Source: Legionella yabuuchiae (GTDB lineage: Bacteria > Pseudomonadota > Gammaproteobacteria > Legionellales > Legionellaceae). Taken from it: a DNA stretch of 64,000 bases. The notes beneath the pieces were generated by a model, which had not been told where the DNA came from, did no database searches, and worked only from the letters and a program-made list of their open reading frames with translations. Within the stretch, counting starts at the first letter, position 1, and each line of letters begins with the position of its first letter. Shown piece by piece: positions 36,987 through 48,109 of the stretch. The stretch spans positions 1 through 64,000 of the forward strand of contig NZ_CAAAIW010000008.1 of the NCBI RefSeq assembly GCF_900640115.1, in the 5' to 3' direction. Made by a program: the position numbers and the translations under genes.

Positions 36987-38113
36987 GCGATGTGCAGCGC
37001 TTGCTCGCAACCCTAGTGCAATTTGAATCTGTGACTCCCTTTGATGATGGGTGCCAGCAATTTATGATGGATTACTTGCATGAACTTGGTTTTACCTGCA
37101 CCCCATTAAATAATAATCCAGTATCCAACTTTTACGCGCAAATTGGCGAAGAGAAGCCGTGCTTGCTCTTTGCCGGCCATACAGATGTCGTTGCTGTAGG
37201 AGAATTAAACAAATGGGAAACAAACCCGTTTGAACTGGTTGAAAAAAATGGTTTTTTATACGGTCGCGGTACGGCTGATATGAAAGGCAGTCTCGCTGCA
37301 ATGTTACTCGCAGCAAAACAATTTCTTAAAGCACATTCTGAATTTAAAGGTTCGCTGGGCTTTTTAATCACCAGTGGTGAGGAAGGTGACGACTTTGAAT
37401 TGGGTACTCCGCATGTCATGCAAGTCTTAGCACAAAAAAATATCATTCCAGAGTTTTGTATTGTTGGAGAGCCATCAAGTGCTGAATACGTTGGCGATGT
37501 TGTTAAAATTGGACGGAGGGGGTCATTAACAGGAAGAATGGTCTTGCATGGCAAACAAGGACATGTGGCGTATCCGCATTTGGCTGAAAATCCAATTCAC
37601 ACTTTAAGTCCAGCTTTAGCAGAATTAATTGGCATAGAGTGGGATCAAGGTAATGATTTTTTTCCACCCACCACACTGCAAGTCACACACATCGAAGCAG
37701 GAGGAAAAGGTTCTAATATCATCCCAGGAGAACTACGCTTACAATGTAATTTCCGATTTTCAACTGAAAACACAGCGAAGTCTCTGATCAAAAAGGTAGA
37801 AGAATGCTTTAATCGCCATCATCTTGCTCCTGAGATTAGATGGCAGCTAAATGGAAAGCCTTTCTTAACCGGTCAAGGAAAACTTGTAAATGCTACCGTC
37901 CGTGCGATCCGTACAATCACGCAGTTAGATACCCAATTATCCACCAGCGGTGGAACATCAGATGCTCGTTTTATCGCGCCTTATGGCGTAGAAGTGCTGG
38001 AATTGGGCCCTGTGAATGCAACCATCCATCAGGTCAATGAGTGTGTTTCATTGGCTGATTTAGAAACACTTACAGAGATTTATTATTCCATCTGTGAAGA
38101 GCTTCTAACATAG
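36983..38113 (+). CDS. dapE: Succinyl-diaminopimelate desuccinylase DapE
   Basis: 376 aa dinuclear zinc peptidase-like enzyme acting after DapD and the aminotransferase. Zinc ligands in [38 protein letters not shown] and the C-terminal His of NATIHQVNE. Start overlaps the dapD stop by 4 nt. Convergent with the symporter, 1 nt apart. Confidence 0.96.
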   Translation: MSDVQRLLATLVQFESVTPFDDGCQQFMMDYLHELGFTCTPLNNNPVSNFYAQIGEEKPCLLFAGHTDVVAVGELNKWETNPFELVEKNGFLYGRGTADMKGSLAAMLLAAKQFLKAHSEFKGSLGFLITSGEEGDDFELGTPHVMQVLAQKNIIPEFCIVGEPSSAEYVGDVVKIGRRGSLTGRMVLHGKQGHVAYPHLAENPIHTLSPALAELIGIEWDQGNDFFPPTTLQVTHIEAGGKGSNIIPGELRLQCNFRFSTENTAKSLIKKVEECFNRHHLAPEIRWQLNGKPFLTGQGKLVNATVRAIRTITQLDTQLSTSGGTSDARFIAPYGVEVLELGPVNATIHQVNECVSLADLETLTEIYYSICEELLT

Positions 38114-38114
38114 C

Positions 38115-39398
38115 CTACGCTGCTCCGGCTTCAATTGATTCTGGACCTACTTCCGAGGCAGGATATTCGTACGAAAATGCTTGCTGATTTTTCTCATCAA
38201 CCACCTTCGTCACACAGGCATCTGACCAGACATTCAACGAGGTTTCTAACATATCGATTAAGCTATAAAAAGGCAAAATTATCCCCATTAATGTGATCGG
38301 GACATTCATGCTCGCGAGCAAACTCGCGCTTAGAAAAAAACATCCCATGGGAACACCGGCATTGCCAATAGCAGAGACGGTAGCAACGACAACCCATAAA
38401 GCCATGGATGCATAGGTCACATGGATGCCGTGATTTTGCATGAGATATATGACCGTTACAAAAATAAAAGCAGCACACCCATTCATATTAATGCTTGTGC
38501 ATAATGGCAAAACAAAACGCCCTACTTCAGGCTTAACTTTTAAGGCTTTTTCAGCCGTGTCCATTGTAACGGGCAAGGTTCCAACGGAAGATTTTGAAAA
38601 AAACGCAAGCGATAAAGCCGGCAACATGCCTTTTAAAGCAGCATAAGGTTTTATACCATGTGACTTTAACCATAACGGTAAAATTACAAGACCTTGCACT
38701 AGATTCGCTAAAATAATAACAAGTAAATATTCCCCTATCCCTCTTAAAACGGTTCCCGCACGAATTTGCACAACCGAGGAGGTAATAAAGCCAAATAATC
38801 CTATAGGGATAATCGTAATAACCCATTTTGTGATTACCATGAACAACCCGTGAGCGCCCTTGAAAAATTGAGTGATGGTTTGTCTTGGTTCTTCATCGGG
38901 TATAAAACGAATGGCCACTCCTATTATGATTCCTAGAAACAACACACTTAACACTTGTTGTTCCAGAAAAGGAGAAAATAAATTGGTTGGAATCAGGTTG
39001 GATACGTGTTCCAAGTAGCTAAATTTCTCTGTGGTAACCGCGTGTGTTTGCTTAGCCACATGAACCATACTTGGGTGAATAACAATATAAATTAATGCGC
39101 TAATTGCCGCAGCGATGAACGTAGTTCCTAACGTATAGCGCATCGTTCTTCGCCAAATATTTTTCATCATCCCATCCGATCGATAGCTCGCAAGGGTAAC
39201 AATAATTGAAAGTGAAATAATCGGTAAACTGATGCATTTAAATATTTTAATAAATACATCTGCAATAAATAATCCAAGGGCTTTAAGAAGCGGGATATCC
39301 GACACGCCGCTTAAAATTCCAAGAAAAATCATAACCGTATAAAGAACCGGCGTACTAAACCAAAAAGAAGTTTTTTTAACTGAATGTTGTGCGCACAT
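38115..39398 (-). CDS. Dicarboxylate/amino acid:cation symporter (DAACS family)
   Basis: 427 aa, about 8 membrane segments plus re-entrant loops. Family motifs: FFSKSSVGTLPVTMDTAEK (first hairpin loop SSVGT), PLCTSINMNGCAAF (NMNG, sodium/substrate site) and GVPMGCFFLSASLL. Takes up glutamate, aspartate, C4-dicarboxylates or serine with sodium or protons; the exact substrate is not decidable. Consistent with the amino-acid diet of Legionella. Confidence 0.88.
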   Translation of the reverse strand: MCAQHSVKKTSFWFSTPVLYTVMIFLGILSGVSDIPLLKALGLFIADVFIKIFKCISLPIISLSIIVTLASYRSDGMMKNIWRRTMRYTLGTTFIAAAISALIYIVIHPSMVHVAKQTHAVTTEKFSYLEHVSNLIPTNLFSPFLEQQVLSVLFLGIIIGVAIRFIPDEEPRQTITQFFKGAHGLFMVITKWVITIIPIGLFGFITSSVVQIRAGTVLRGIGEYLLVIILANLVQGLVILPLWLKSHGIKPYAALKGMLPALSLAFFSKSSVGTLPVTMDTAEKALKVKPEVGRFVLPLCTSINMNGCAAFIFVTVIYLMQNHGIHVTYASMALWVVVATVSAIGNAGVPMGCFFLSASLLASMNVPITLMGIILPFYSLIDMLETSLNVWSDACVTKVVDEKNQQAFSYEYPASEVGPESIEAGAA

Positions 39399-39727
39399 TT
39401 AAATGCCCTTATAAGAATAAATCTATTGAAAAAAAGAGAATTAGCGACAACAACAACAAAAAGCGACGGGAATAGCAGAAAATGAATGCGAATTTAAAGG
39501 GATCAAAATGGTCATCTGCGCCTCTTTTGACTTGTTTTTGTACATAAAGAGAATATTTTAACACATAATCTTAATGAGTAAAAGAGGAAATGTTATATGA
39601 TCAGGGCAAGATCATACCATTAAGTGTCATGAATAGGGTAAGTAATTGTTCATTTTTGCCACTCCCGCGCGGTGGGAATTTATTTTTATAGCACACTGAG
39701 GCGCTAGATTTTGAACGATCACAGGTA
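39399..39727. other. Intergenic region with a solitary repeat arm
   Basis: AT-rich spacer upstream of the symporter. At 39707-39729, ATTTTGAACGATCACAGG plus TATA matches the complement of the left arm of copy D. It is therefore a solo arm, directly abutting copy E and sharing its terminal TA. Confidence 0.6.
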
Positions 39728-39891
39728 TATACCCGTAATCTTTCAAAATGCGTGATTTATGCTTTTTCTTTTTCGCCCTGCCGCATTTTAAAAAACTCGC
39801 AAGGGAATGAGCCATTACTCGCTTTTTAAAATGCGGCAGGACAAAAAATAAAGGCGCCTAAAAACACGCATTTTGAAAGATTACGGGTATA
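39728..39891. repeat. Double-palindrome element, copy E (best preserved)
   Basis: 164 bp. Outer arms begin TATACCCGTAATCTTTCAAA and end with the exact complement. Inner perfect 18-bp inverted repeat at 39777-39794 and 39823-39840 (CCTGCCGCATTTTAAAAA). The right 11 bp overlap the 3' end of nagZ and provide its stop codon. Confidence 0.9.
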
Positions 39892-40966
39892 GTTCGGATG
39901 ATTGCTCAATTGGGATGTATTTCTGCTTAAATTGTTTGATTCTTTGATAAGATTCTTCGATTCTTATGGGGGAGATGTCACCAGACTGTACTAAAGTTTC
40001 AATGTAATCAATCACTTCTGGTGCGCTAATCTCACCCAGTTGATTTCCAAAAATCAGCATATCTGCTCCAGCGTTAATTGTGTGTGACAGCGCTTCTGAA
40101 AGTTGATAATGATGACTAATCGCTTTCATTTGTAAGTCATCACTGACAATAATGCCTTTAAACTGCAATTGATGCCGTAATAAGTTAGTTAATATGGGAT
40201 AAGATAAGGTCGCTGGTGACCCCGACTGATCTAACTGTTGATTCACCACATGCGCGGTCATCACCATCACTGGAGCCTCATGGTCTTGTAATAAAACTTC
40301 ATAAGGAATCAATTCCTCTGGCTGGAATGTTTCTGTTACATTCACAAAGCCTTCATGCGTGTCCCCTAGTGCACTGCCATGGCCTGGGAAATGTTTATAG
40401 CAGCAGACCATTCCTTGTTGCTTAAAGGCCTTAACAAATTGACTGGCAGCACGAATAACTGCGGCAGGATCGTTAGAAAAACTTCTTCCTCGTTTGCCAA
40501 TAATTCCAACCTGATTGTTTAAATCCAAATCAACAACTGGAGCAAAATTAAGATTAAAGCCAAGCGATTTTAAGGTATGTGCCATAATTCCTGCTTCTTG
40601 GAATAAAGCATCATCGGAAAGTTTCGCTTGCATCACTGGCGGAATAGTTCTTGCACAATCGTCAATATGTTTCAAACGATCAATGTCGCCTCCCTCGTAA
40701 TCTAATGCGATAAATAAGGGTAAACGTTCTTGATTATCGTTTGAACCTATGGAGAAATGGAATAATTTTTTATTAAGAGACTTAATCTGGGATTTATTTT
40801 TTAAATTTTTTCCAAATTTCTTGTTAGGAAGATCATAATCAAACAACAACACGCCCCCAATCTCATCCCGTCGTATCCATTGGGCAACGGGACTTGACTC
40901 ATCAACATCATATCCGTTAAATCCCATGATAAGCATTTGGCCGATCATTTTTCTTAATGTGGTCAA
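39881..40966 (-). CDS. nagZ: Beta-N-acetylhexosaminidase NagZ (GH3)
   Basis: 361 aa. Cytoplasmic cleavage of GlcNAc from muropeptides in cell-wall recycling. IGQMLIMGF, LDYEGGDIDRL, NLNFAPVVDLDLN, KHFPGHGSALGDTHEG with the catalytic His/Asp loop and nucleophile Asp in IIVSDDLQMKAI. The DYEGG segment replaces the more usual DQEGG. The last codons and the TAA lie inside copy E of the repeat, so the native C-terminus was probably altered by the element, after the catalytic part. Confidence 0.93.
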   Translation of the reverse strand: MTTLRKMIGQMLIMGFNGYDVDESSPVAQWIRRDEIGGVLLFDYDLPNKKFGKNLKNKSQIKSLNKKLFHFSIGSNDNQERLPLFIALDYEGGDIDRLKHIDDCARTIPPVMQAKLSDDALFQEAGIMAHTLKSLGFNLNFAPVVDLDLNNQVGIIGKRGRSFSNDPAAVIRAASQFVKAFKQQGMVCCYKHFPGHGSALGDTHEGFVNVTETFQPEELIPYEVLLQDHEAPVMVMTAHVVNQQLDQSGSPATLSYPILTNLLRHQLQFKGIIVSDDLQMKAISHHYQLSEALSHTINAGADMLIFGNQLGEISAPEVIDYIETLVQSGDISPIRIEESYQRIKQFKQKYIPIEQSSELYP

Positions 40967-41016
40967 TTACAATACTCCAAGAATGACTTATTTTTAGAAC
41001 GACTTACCCTAGCTCA

Positions 41017-41466
41017 TCATTGCGGTGGAACGGGTGGTATTTTAGAAAAGTCGCAGGTACATTTTGAACCAGCTTGCGGTGGCATGGGCACTTCGGAAAA
41101 ATCCTTTGGAAAACATAAGTTTATATTCCAAGCCGTTTCATCTCCTGTATGCTGTTCCGGCAAAAACCAGAAATGAGCGCCTTGATATTTTTTTCCGCTA
41201 TCCCCTTCCCAAAATACGGGATTAAATTCCGCTACAAATCCTAATTCTTCTTTAAGTTGACATTCAAACTGCTGTCTTCCCCAAGTGCTTCCTTCCGGCA
41301 CAACAATAGTCGCTAACGCTTTACTGTCATTCATCACACTTTGCACGGTTACAGTTACATTATAGTCCTCCCAGCAACTATCCTTTGCTAAGGTAATAAA
41401 GCAAGGAAAGGCCCAAACAGGGGCTGATAAGCCTAAGAACCCTAAACAAGCAATAATTCGATTCAT
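41017..41466 (-). CDS. Exported cysteine-containing protein of unknown function
   Basis: 149 aa. Signal peptide with likely cleavage after VWA at 19. The mature part has at least six Cys (FPCFI, DSCWED, FECQL, NLCFP, KCTCDF) and a Pro-rich end. The central region with TVTVQSVMNDSKALATIVV looks like beta strands, possibly an immunoglobulin-like fold. No family recognised. It is 50 nt upstream of nagZ on the same strand and may share its transcript. Confidence 0.65.
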   Translation of the reverse strand: MNRIIACLGFLGLSAPVWAFPCFITLAKDSCWEDYNVTVTVQSVMNDSKALATIVVPEGSTWGRQQFECQLKEELGFVAEFNPVFWEGDSGKKYQGAHFWFLPEQHTGDETAWNINLCFPKDFSEVPMPPQAGSKCTCDFSKIPPVPPQ

Positions 41467-41504
41467 AACTCATTTCTCTAAAGCGATATAAATAAATTAT
41501 AATC

Positions 41505-41531
41505 TATACCCGAGATCTTTCAAAATGCGAT
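41505..41531. repeat. Solo arm of the double-palindrome family, copy F
   Basis: TATACCCGAGATCTTTCAAA followed by ATGCGA, matching a left outer arm. No inner repeat or right arm follows; instead a CTCTGTAC/GTACAGAG hairpin (41556-41581) and then the tRNA gene. Confidence 0.65.
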
Positions 41532-41599
41532 AGTTTAAAAAGGCTTATTAAAAAGCTCTGTACCGTACAGAGCGTACAGAGATTAAATAGTTGCTGTGA

Positions 41600-41626
41600 T
41601 TGATTTTTTGAGTTATTAAGTATATT
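41600..41626 (+). promoter_or_regulatory. Possible tRNA-Ser promoter
   Basis: TTGATT (41600-41605) and TATATT (41621-41626), 15 nt apart, followed by a GC-rich CTTGCGGC discriminator as in stringently controlled promoters. The spacing is short. Confidence 0.3.
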
Positions 41627-41637
41627 CTTGCGGCTTC

Positions 41638-41725
41638 GGAGAGGTGGCCGAGCGGTCGAAGGCGCACGCCTGGAAAGTGTGTATACGGAAACGTATCGAG
41701 GGTTCGAATCCCTCTCTCTCCGCCA
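41638..41725 (+). tRNA. tRNA-Ser (anticodon GGA)
   Basis: Class II tRNA with an encoded CCA end. Acceptor GGAGAGG pairs with TCTCTCC, the D-arm carries GGCCGAG...GGTCGAAGGC, anticodon loop CTGGAAA with GGA at 41672-41674, a long variable arm, and T-arm GAGGGTTCGAATCCCTC. Reads UCC and UCU serine codons. Confidence 0.97.
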
Positions 41726-41752
41726 AATCCTTTTATTTGTCTTTAAAGATTG

Positions 41753-42505
41753 TTAGTCGTTGTAGTGCGGCATAACAACTCTGTCTATAAAATCCTTCAC
41801 AAGCTTATTGGAATAAGGGGTGTTGTGTATTGCGGTGTCAATGATTTGTTGAAGCGATTCATTCCCCTCTAAATACCGCATTTGATATCGCGTAATGCGA
41901 GTAATCAAATCCTTTTTATCTACTTCAGGGTGAAATTGAAAACAGTATATTGGCTTGTCGATAAACTTAACAATGTGGTAAGGACATTGCTCACTAGAAG
42001 CCAAATGAATGCAACTCGAAGGGATACTACTAGCCCGCTCTTTATGACCTGAAACAGCCCAGAAGTGCTCTGGATAATCATAAAGAAGAGGATCATCTTT
42101 TGCATCCGGGTACAACTGTATCGAGTATACACCCATTTCCATATTTTCTTTATCCAAAATAACTTTTCCGCCCAGCTCTTCCATAGCAATTTGAAAACCA
42201 AAATATGAAGCTAGCACTGGAATGTTTTTATCGAAACAATAACGAATCAGTTGCTTGCAATGAGGAACAAAAAGAAAATCTTCAACATTTAGGACGCTAG
42301 CATCACTTGAGCCCCCAACGAACAGCACATCATAATCATCAATAATTGAAGGGGGGAAATGAACCATTTTAAACGTATTCAATTTTGTAAATTGTTCTTC
42401 ATGTAACTCGCTAAATTGTACAAATTCGTAAAACTCTTCTAGCATGGTTTCTTCATCTTCGCGAATTTGAAGGAGTAATACTTTAAGTTGATGTCGTTCT
42501 TTCAT
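41753..42505 (-). CDS. Class I glutamine amidotransferase-like protein lacking the catalytic Cys
   Basis: 250 aa. The fold resembles GMP-synthase-type amidotransferase domains: YDVLFVGGSSDAS, NIPVLASYFGFQIAMEELGG and the His-Glu motif CFQFHPEV. The nucleophile elbow normally reads G-x-C-x-G-x-Q; here residue 101 is Tyr (codon TAT at 42205-42203), one base from Cys. His and Glu remain. Glutaminase activity is therefore unlikely and the protein may bind a ligand or a partner instead. Convergent with tRNA-Ser. Confidence 0.75.
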   Translation of the reverse strand: MKERHQLKVLLLQIREDEETMLEEFYEFVQFSELHEEQFTKLNTFKMVHFPPSIIDDYDVLFVGGSSDASVLNVEDFLFVPHCKQLIRYCFDKNIPVLASYFGFQIAMEELGGKVILDKENMEMGVYSIQLYPDAKDDPLLYDYPEHFWAVSGHKERASSIPSSCIHLASSEQCPYHIVKFIDKPIYCFQFHPEVDKKDLITRITRYQMRYLEGNESLQQIIDTAIHNTPYSNKLVKDFIDRVVMPHYND

Positions 42506-42878
42506 GGTAATGAATGCCTATGTCTATACCCAAGATACTTCAAAATGCGACTTTTATGCGGATGCTTTTTCCGCCCAAACCTTGATAAAAGTTCACGATA
42601 GAGCCGACTATCACTTGACTTTTCCTAGCGTTTGGACAAAAAAATAATATCGCCTAAAATATCGTATTTTGAAGTATCTCGGCTATAGACGTTGCTTAGT
42701 TAAGAACTACAAAATCTAGCATAACCTTAGTTGAAGCGAAATCCTGACAAAAATAAATTCATTAACTTGGGAAATTTATTAGTTCATTTTTTGCAAAATT
42801 AATGCAAAAATAGATAGACAAATAATAAAATTATCATACAATTCGCGCACCATATTATTAACCTTTTCTGAGGGGTCA
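42506..42878. other. Intergenic region between divergent amidotransferase-like and permease genes
   Basis: Mostly occupied by copy G of the repeat (42534-42688). The rest is AT-rich; no gene seen. Confidence 0.45.
42534..42688. repeat. Double-palindrome element, copy G
   Basis: Left arm CTATACCCAAGATACTTCAA; right arm ends TTTTGAAGTATCTCGGCTATAG, nearly its complement. The inner inverted repeat is imperfect: CCAAACC with GTTTGG and TAAAAGT with ACTTTT. About 155 bp. Inner sequence differs from copies B, D and E, but the architecture is the same. Confidence 0.8.
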
Positions 42879-44381
42879 GTGGCAAAGAAAAAACCAATTA
42901 ACGCATTGCCAGTCAACGATGGCGACTTCCGTCGAGCGTTAAAAACCCGACATGTCCAACTTATTGCTTTAGGTGGCATTATTGGCTCAGGGTATTTCCT
43001 CGGAACCGGTGCAATGGTTCATCAAGTGGGTCCTGCCGTTTTTCTAGCGTATATTCTTGGTGGCTTAATCATTTACCTTACCATGTTATGCATGGGAGAG
43101 TTGGCTGTTGCTATTCCAATTTCAGGTTCTTTCATTCATTACACTGCTGATTTTATTTCCCCGGCACTTGCCTGCGGCGTAGGATGGTCTTACTGGCTCA
43201 GTTGGGTTGCTTATATTCCGGCCGAGTGCGTAGCCGGCGGAATCATTATGGAGCATTTTACTGGAATTAATGGATATGTTTGGGCTGTTGGGTTTGGCTT
43301 GTTAATTACCTATATTAATTTTGCTAAGGTCGGAACATTTGGTGAAATTGAATTTTGGCTTGCGATCATCAAGATTTTAGCGTTATTTGGGTTTGTCGCC
43401 TTATCTGTGTTTATTTTTTTGGGGGTAATCCACGGACCAAAACCTCATAACATTCTGTGGGGGAAATATATATTTGACCAAGGTGGGCTTTTTCCAAATG
43501 GTCCAATGGCATTTTTAACCGCCATGGTCCTCCTGCTGGTGAATTATCAAGGTTCAGAAATTATCGGGCTTGCTGCAGGCGAATCTATTGATCCAGGGCG
43601 TATGATTCCAAGCGCTATTCGCAATGTAACGTTTCGTATCATCTTTATCTACATTATTCCTGTGTTTTGTTTAGTTTTAATCTTTCCTTGGCAAAAAGCC
43701 AGCTTAGCCAATTCTGTATTTGCTGAGGCTCTTAATTTCTATGGTCTTAAATGGGCTGGTGCTGCCACAAGTTTTGTCACTATGACGGCTGCCTTATCCT
43801 GTTCAAATTCAGGAGTATATGGCATTGTACGATCCATGCACGCCCTTGCTCAAAGTGGAATGGCTCCTAGAAAACTGGCAAAACTGAATCGAAACGCAGT
43901 TCCCCAAAATGCCGGAATTGTAACCCTGGCTGCAATATGGTTGTTGCTGTTAGCGGGATATTTCTTTGGCCAGTCTATGCTCTACATCGCCTTATTACTG
44001 GTCTCTGGCTTTACAGGCGCCGTGGCTTGGATTTCCTTATGCTGGGCTCAAATTAATTTCCGAAGACGTCTAATTGGAGCGGGATATAGCGCCAATGATC
44101 TGCATTACAAAACCCCTTGGTCGCCTTATACTGGCATTTTAGCCATAGCCTTAATGATGATTTGCTTGGTATTTCTTGCGTTGGATAAAGATCCATCCTA
44201 CAAGGTTGCTTTTACAATTGGCGTGTTAGGTCTGGTTTTGCCGACAATTATTTATAAAATTGCCGGTTTAGATAAAAAACGGCAAGCCCTTGCGGATAAG
44301 CGCACTGACTTTGATGATCTGTTTCCCCGAAAAACAACCGTATCAGAGAGTTCAACTTCAGACTATCAGTCCGCCCAATAA
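42879..44381 (+). CDS. Amino acid permease (APC superfamily, AAT family)
   Basis: 500 aa, about 12 membrane segments. RRALKTRHVQLIALGGIIGSGYFLGTG is the family N-terminal signature (given here in part), with GSFIHYTADFISPA, ISGSF and AALSCSNSGVYG. GTG start at 42879, with GAGGGG upstream. The AAT family imports amino acids by proton symport; substrate not decidable. The cytoplasmic C-terminus is Ser/Thr-rich. Confidence 0.9.
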   Translation: MAKKKPINALPVNDGDFRRALKTRHVQLIALGGIIGSGYFLGTGAMVHQVGPAVFLAYILGGLIIYLTMLCMGELAVAIPISGSFIHYTADFISPALACGVGWSYWLSWVAYIPAECVAGGIIMEHFTGINGYVWAVGFGLLITYINFAKVGTFGEIEFWLAIIKILALFGFVALSVFIFLGVIHGPKPHNILWGKYIFDQGGLFPNGPMAFLTAMVLLLVNYQGSEIIGLAAGESIDPGRMIPSAIRNVTFRIIFIYIIPVFCLVLIFPWQKASLANSVFAEALNFYGLKWAGAATSFVTMTAALSCSNSGVYGIVRSMHALAQSGMAPRKLAKLNRNAVPQNAGIVTLAAIWLLLLAGYFFGQSMLYIALLLVSGFTGAVAWISLCWAQINFRRRLIGAGYSANDLHYKTPWSPYTGILAIALMMICLVFLALDKDPSYKVAFTIGVLGLVLPTIIYKIAGLDKKRQALADKRTDFDDLFPRKTTVSESSTSDYQSAQ

Positions 44382-44441
44382 GCTCATCTGTAGAATAGAC
44401 TAGGGGCAGTGAACAAAATCGATATTTAGCTTTGAAGTTGA

Positions 44442-46691
<2,250 letters not shown>

Positions 46692-46702
<11 letters not shown>

Positions 46703-46970
46703 TTAAAACCACTTCTACACCACAAAATTCAGCCAAGGCGTATATTGCCTGTGAGGCCCCTAATATTTCTACTTGTTTTTTATGTTTTTTTGACAATCGT
46801 TTGGCTTCAACCAGTAACGCTAAACCAGCACTGTCACATTTTTTTATGTGCGTTAAATCTAATTTCAACCTATTTACTGCCTGATTTACGAGAAGGTCAG
46901 ATAAACGCTTCAGATTCGTCTGAACGGTATTAAACGTCAGTTCCCCCTCTAAACACAAGGTTTCCACCAT
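46692..46970 (-). CDS. mlaB: STAS-domain protein MlaB
   Basis: 92 aa. STAS fold with THIKKCDSAGLALLVEA around the conserved Ser. MlaB binds the MlaF ATPase and is needed for activity of the MlaFEDB phospholipid transporter. Starts 2 nt after mlaC. Confidence 0.92.
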
Positions 46971-46972
46971 GA

Positions 46973-47572
46973 TTAGCTCGCCTTAGTTTTCTTCATTTGC
47001 GCAATTAATTCAGCCATGTTTGAATTTTGCAGCACCTGGCCGAACTGTGAACGGAAACTTTGTAGAAGACTTACACCCTCAACACTTAAATCATAAATCT
47101 TCCACTGTCCATTTTTTGACACGAGACTATAGCTTAAAGGAATATTCGGGCCATTACTGCGCACGATGATGCTGTTTACCCGAACGAAACGGCCATTGAG
47201 TGGATCGCGCATTGGTAGAAACTTAACTGTTTCATCTGAATATTCTGAGAGCGGTGTTGCATATGTTCGAATAACCAGTTGAGTAAATTCCTGGATAAAT
47301 TGTTGCTTTTCAGTGTTAGACGCACGATTCCACGCTTGGCGGCCCAAAACAGAACGCGACATGCCCTTTACATCAACAATGGGCAATAAATACCGTTTAA
47401 CCGCGTTATGAATCGCTTGATGATCGTTTTTAAGACTCGCACGGTTCTCTTTTAATGTGTTGGTGATTTTTGTTGCAGCGCTTTCCAACATGGGAATTGG
47501 GGATCCTGCTGCAAACCCAACTTGGCTTGTGGCCAAAGCCAGAAAGACCAATACCATTTTAATTATTTTCAT
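46973..47572 (-). CDS. mlaC: Periplasmic phospholipid-binding protein MlaC
   Basis: 199 aa with a signal peptide (cleavage after GFAA, about 22). Shuttles phospholipids between the outer-membrane MlaA complex and MlaFEDB. YLLPIVDVKGMSRSVLG, FTQLVIRTYATPLSEY and YDLSVEGVSLLQSFRSQF are family blocks. Good ribosome site (GGGGGAAG). Confidence 0.95.
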   Translation of the reverse strand: MKIIKMVLVFLALATSQVGFAAGSPIPMLESAATKITNTLKENRASLKNDHQAIHNAVKRYLLPIVDVKGMSRSVLGRQAWNRASNTEKQQFIQEFTQLVIRTYATPLSEYSDETVKFLPMRDPLNGRFVRVNSIIVRSNGPNIPLSYSLVSKNGQWKIYDLSVEGVSLLQSFRSQFGQVLQNSNMAELIAQMKKTKAS

Positions 47573-47631
47573 ACTTCCCCCTTTTCAATCTGTCGTTCTG
47601 AAATCCATTTCAAGGATTACGCTCACTAGAG

Positions 47632-48108
47632 TTATTTTTTAATATTAAACAATAATTGCCCAATTAAGTTTTCTAGTATGATCGCCTGCTGAGTTCTAGC
47701 AATGACATCGCCTTCGCGCAGATAAGGATGCGTATTATCTTCTTCATCCTCAAAGCCAGGAACGATGCTGATGTAATTTGACCCTAGCAATCCTTCGGTT
47801 AAAATACGAGCGGAGGTATCATCGTAGGGTATTTGTTTATCACGTCGTAAAGCCATCGTCACTTTTGCATTCAACTGTTCTGGCTGTAATTCGATTTTAG
47901 TCACTTCTCCTATTTTCACACCCGCAACCGTCACTGGCGCTCTAACCTTAAGACCGCCAATATCATTGAAATCGGCTGTAACTTCATAAACATTAGAGGA
48001 CTTAAAATCAGACATACCACTCACTCGCAACACCATAATTAATAATGCGAACAATCCCAATAACATAAATAGACCTACAGAGATATCAATAAATCGCTGT
48101 TTATTCAT
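47632..48108 (-). CDS. mlaD: MCE-domain protein MlaD
   Basis: 158 aa from ATG 48108. One membrane segment (about 9-31), then an MCE domain (YEVTADFNDIGGLKVRAPV, VAGVKIGEVTKIEL, LGSNYISIVPG). Forms the hexameric periplasmic ring of the Mla transporter. Starts 1 nt after mlaE, with a GGAGGCTG site inside mlaE. Confidence 0.95.
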   Translation of the reverse strand: MNKQRFIDISVGLFMLLGLFALLIMVLRVSGMSDFKSSNVYEVTADFNDIGGLKVRAPVTVAGVKIGEVTKIELQPEQLNAKVTMALRRDKQIPYDDTSARILTEGLLGSNYISIVPGFEDEEDNTHPYLREGDVIARTQQAIILENLIGQLLFNIKK

Positions 48109-48109
48109 T

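Noticed and set aside
37132-37554. Minus-strand ORF of 140 codons inside dapE
   Set aside because: Antisense to a gene with all zinc-ligand motifs.
39627-39815. Minus-strand ORF of 62 codons over the repeat
   Set aside because: Runs through the palindromic element, so its codons are structural repeat, not protein.
42779-42979. Minus-strand ORF of 66 codons at the permease start
   Set aside because: Overlaps the start of a strongly supported permease and has no ribosome site.
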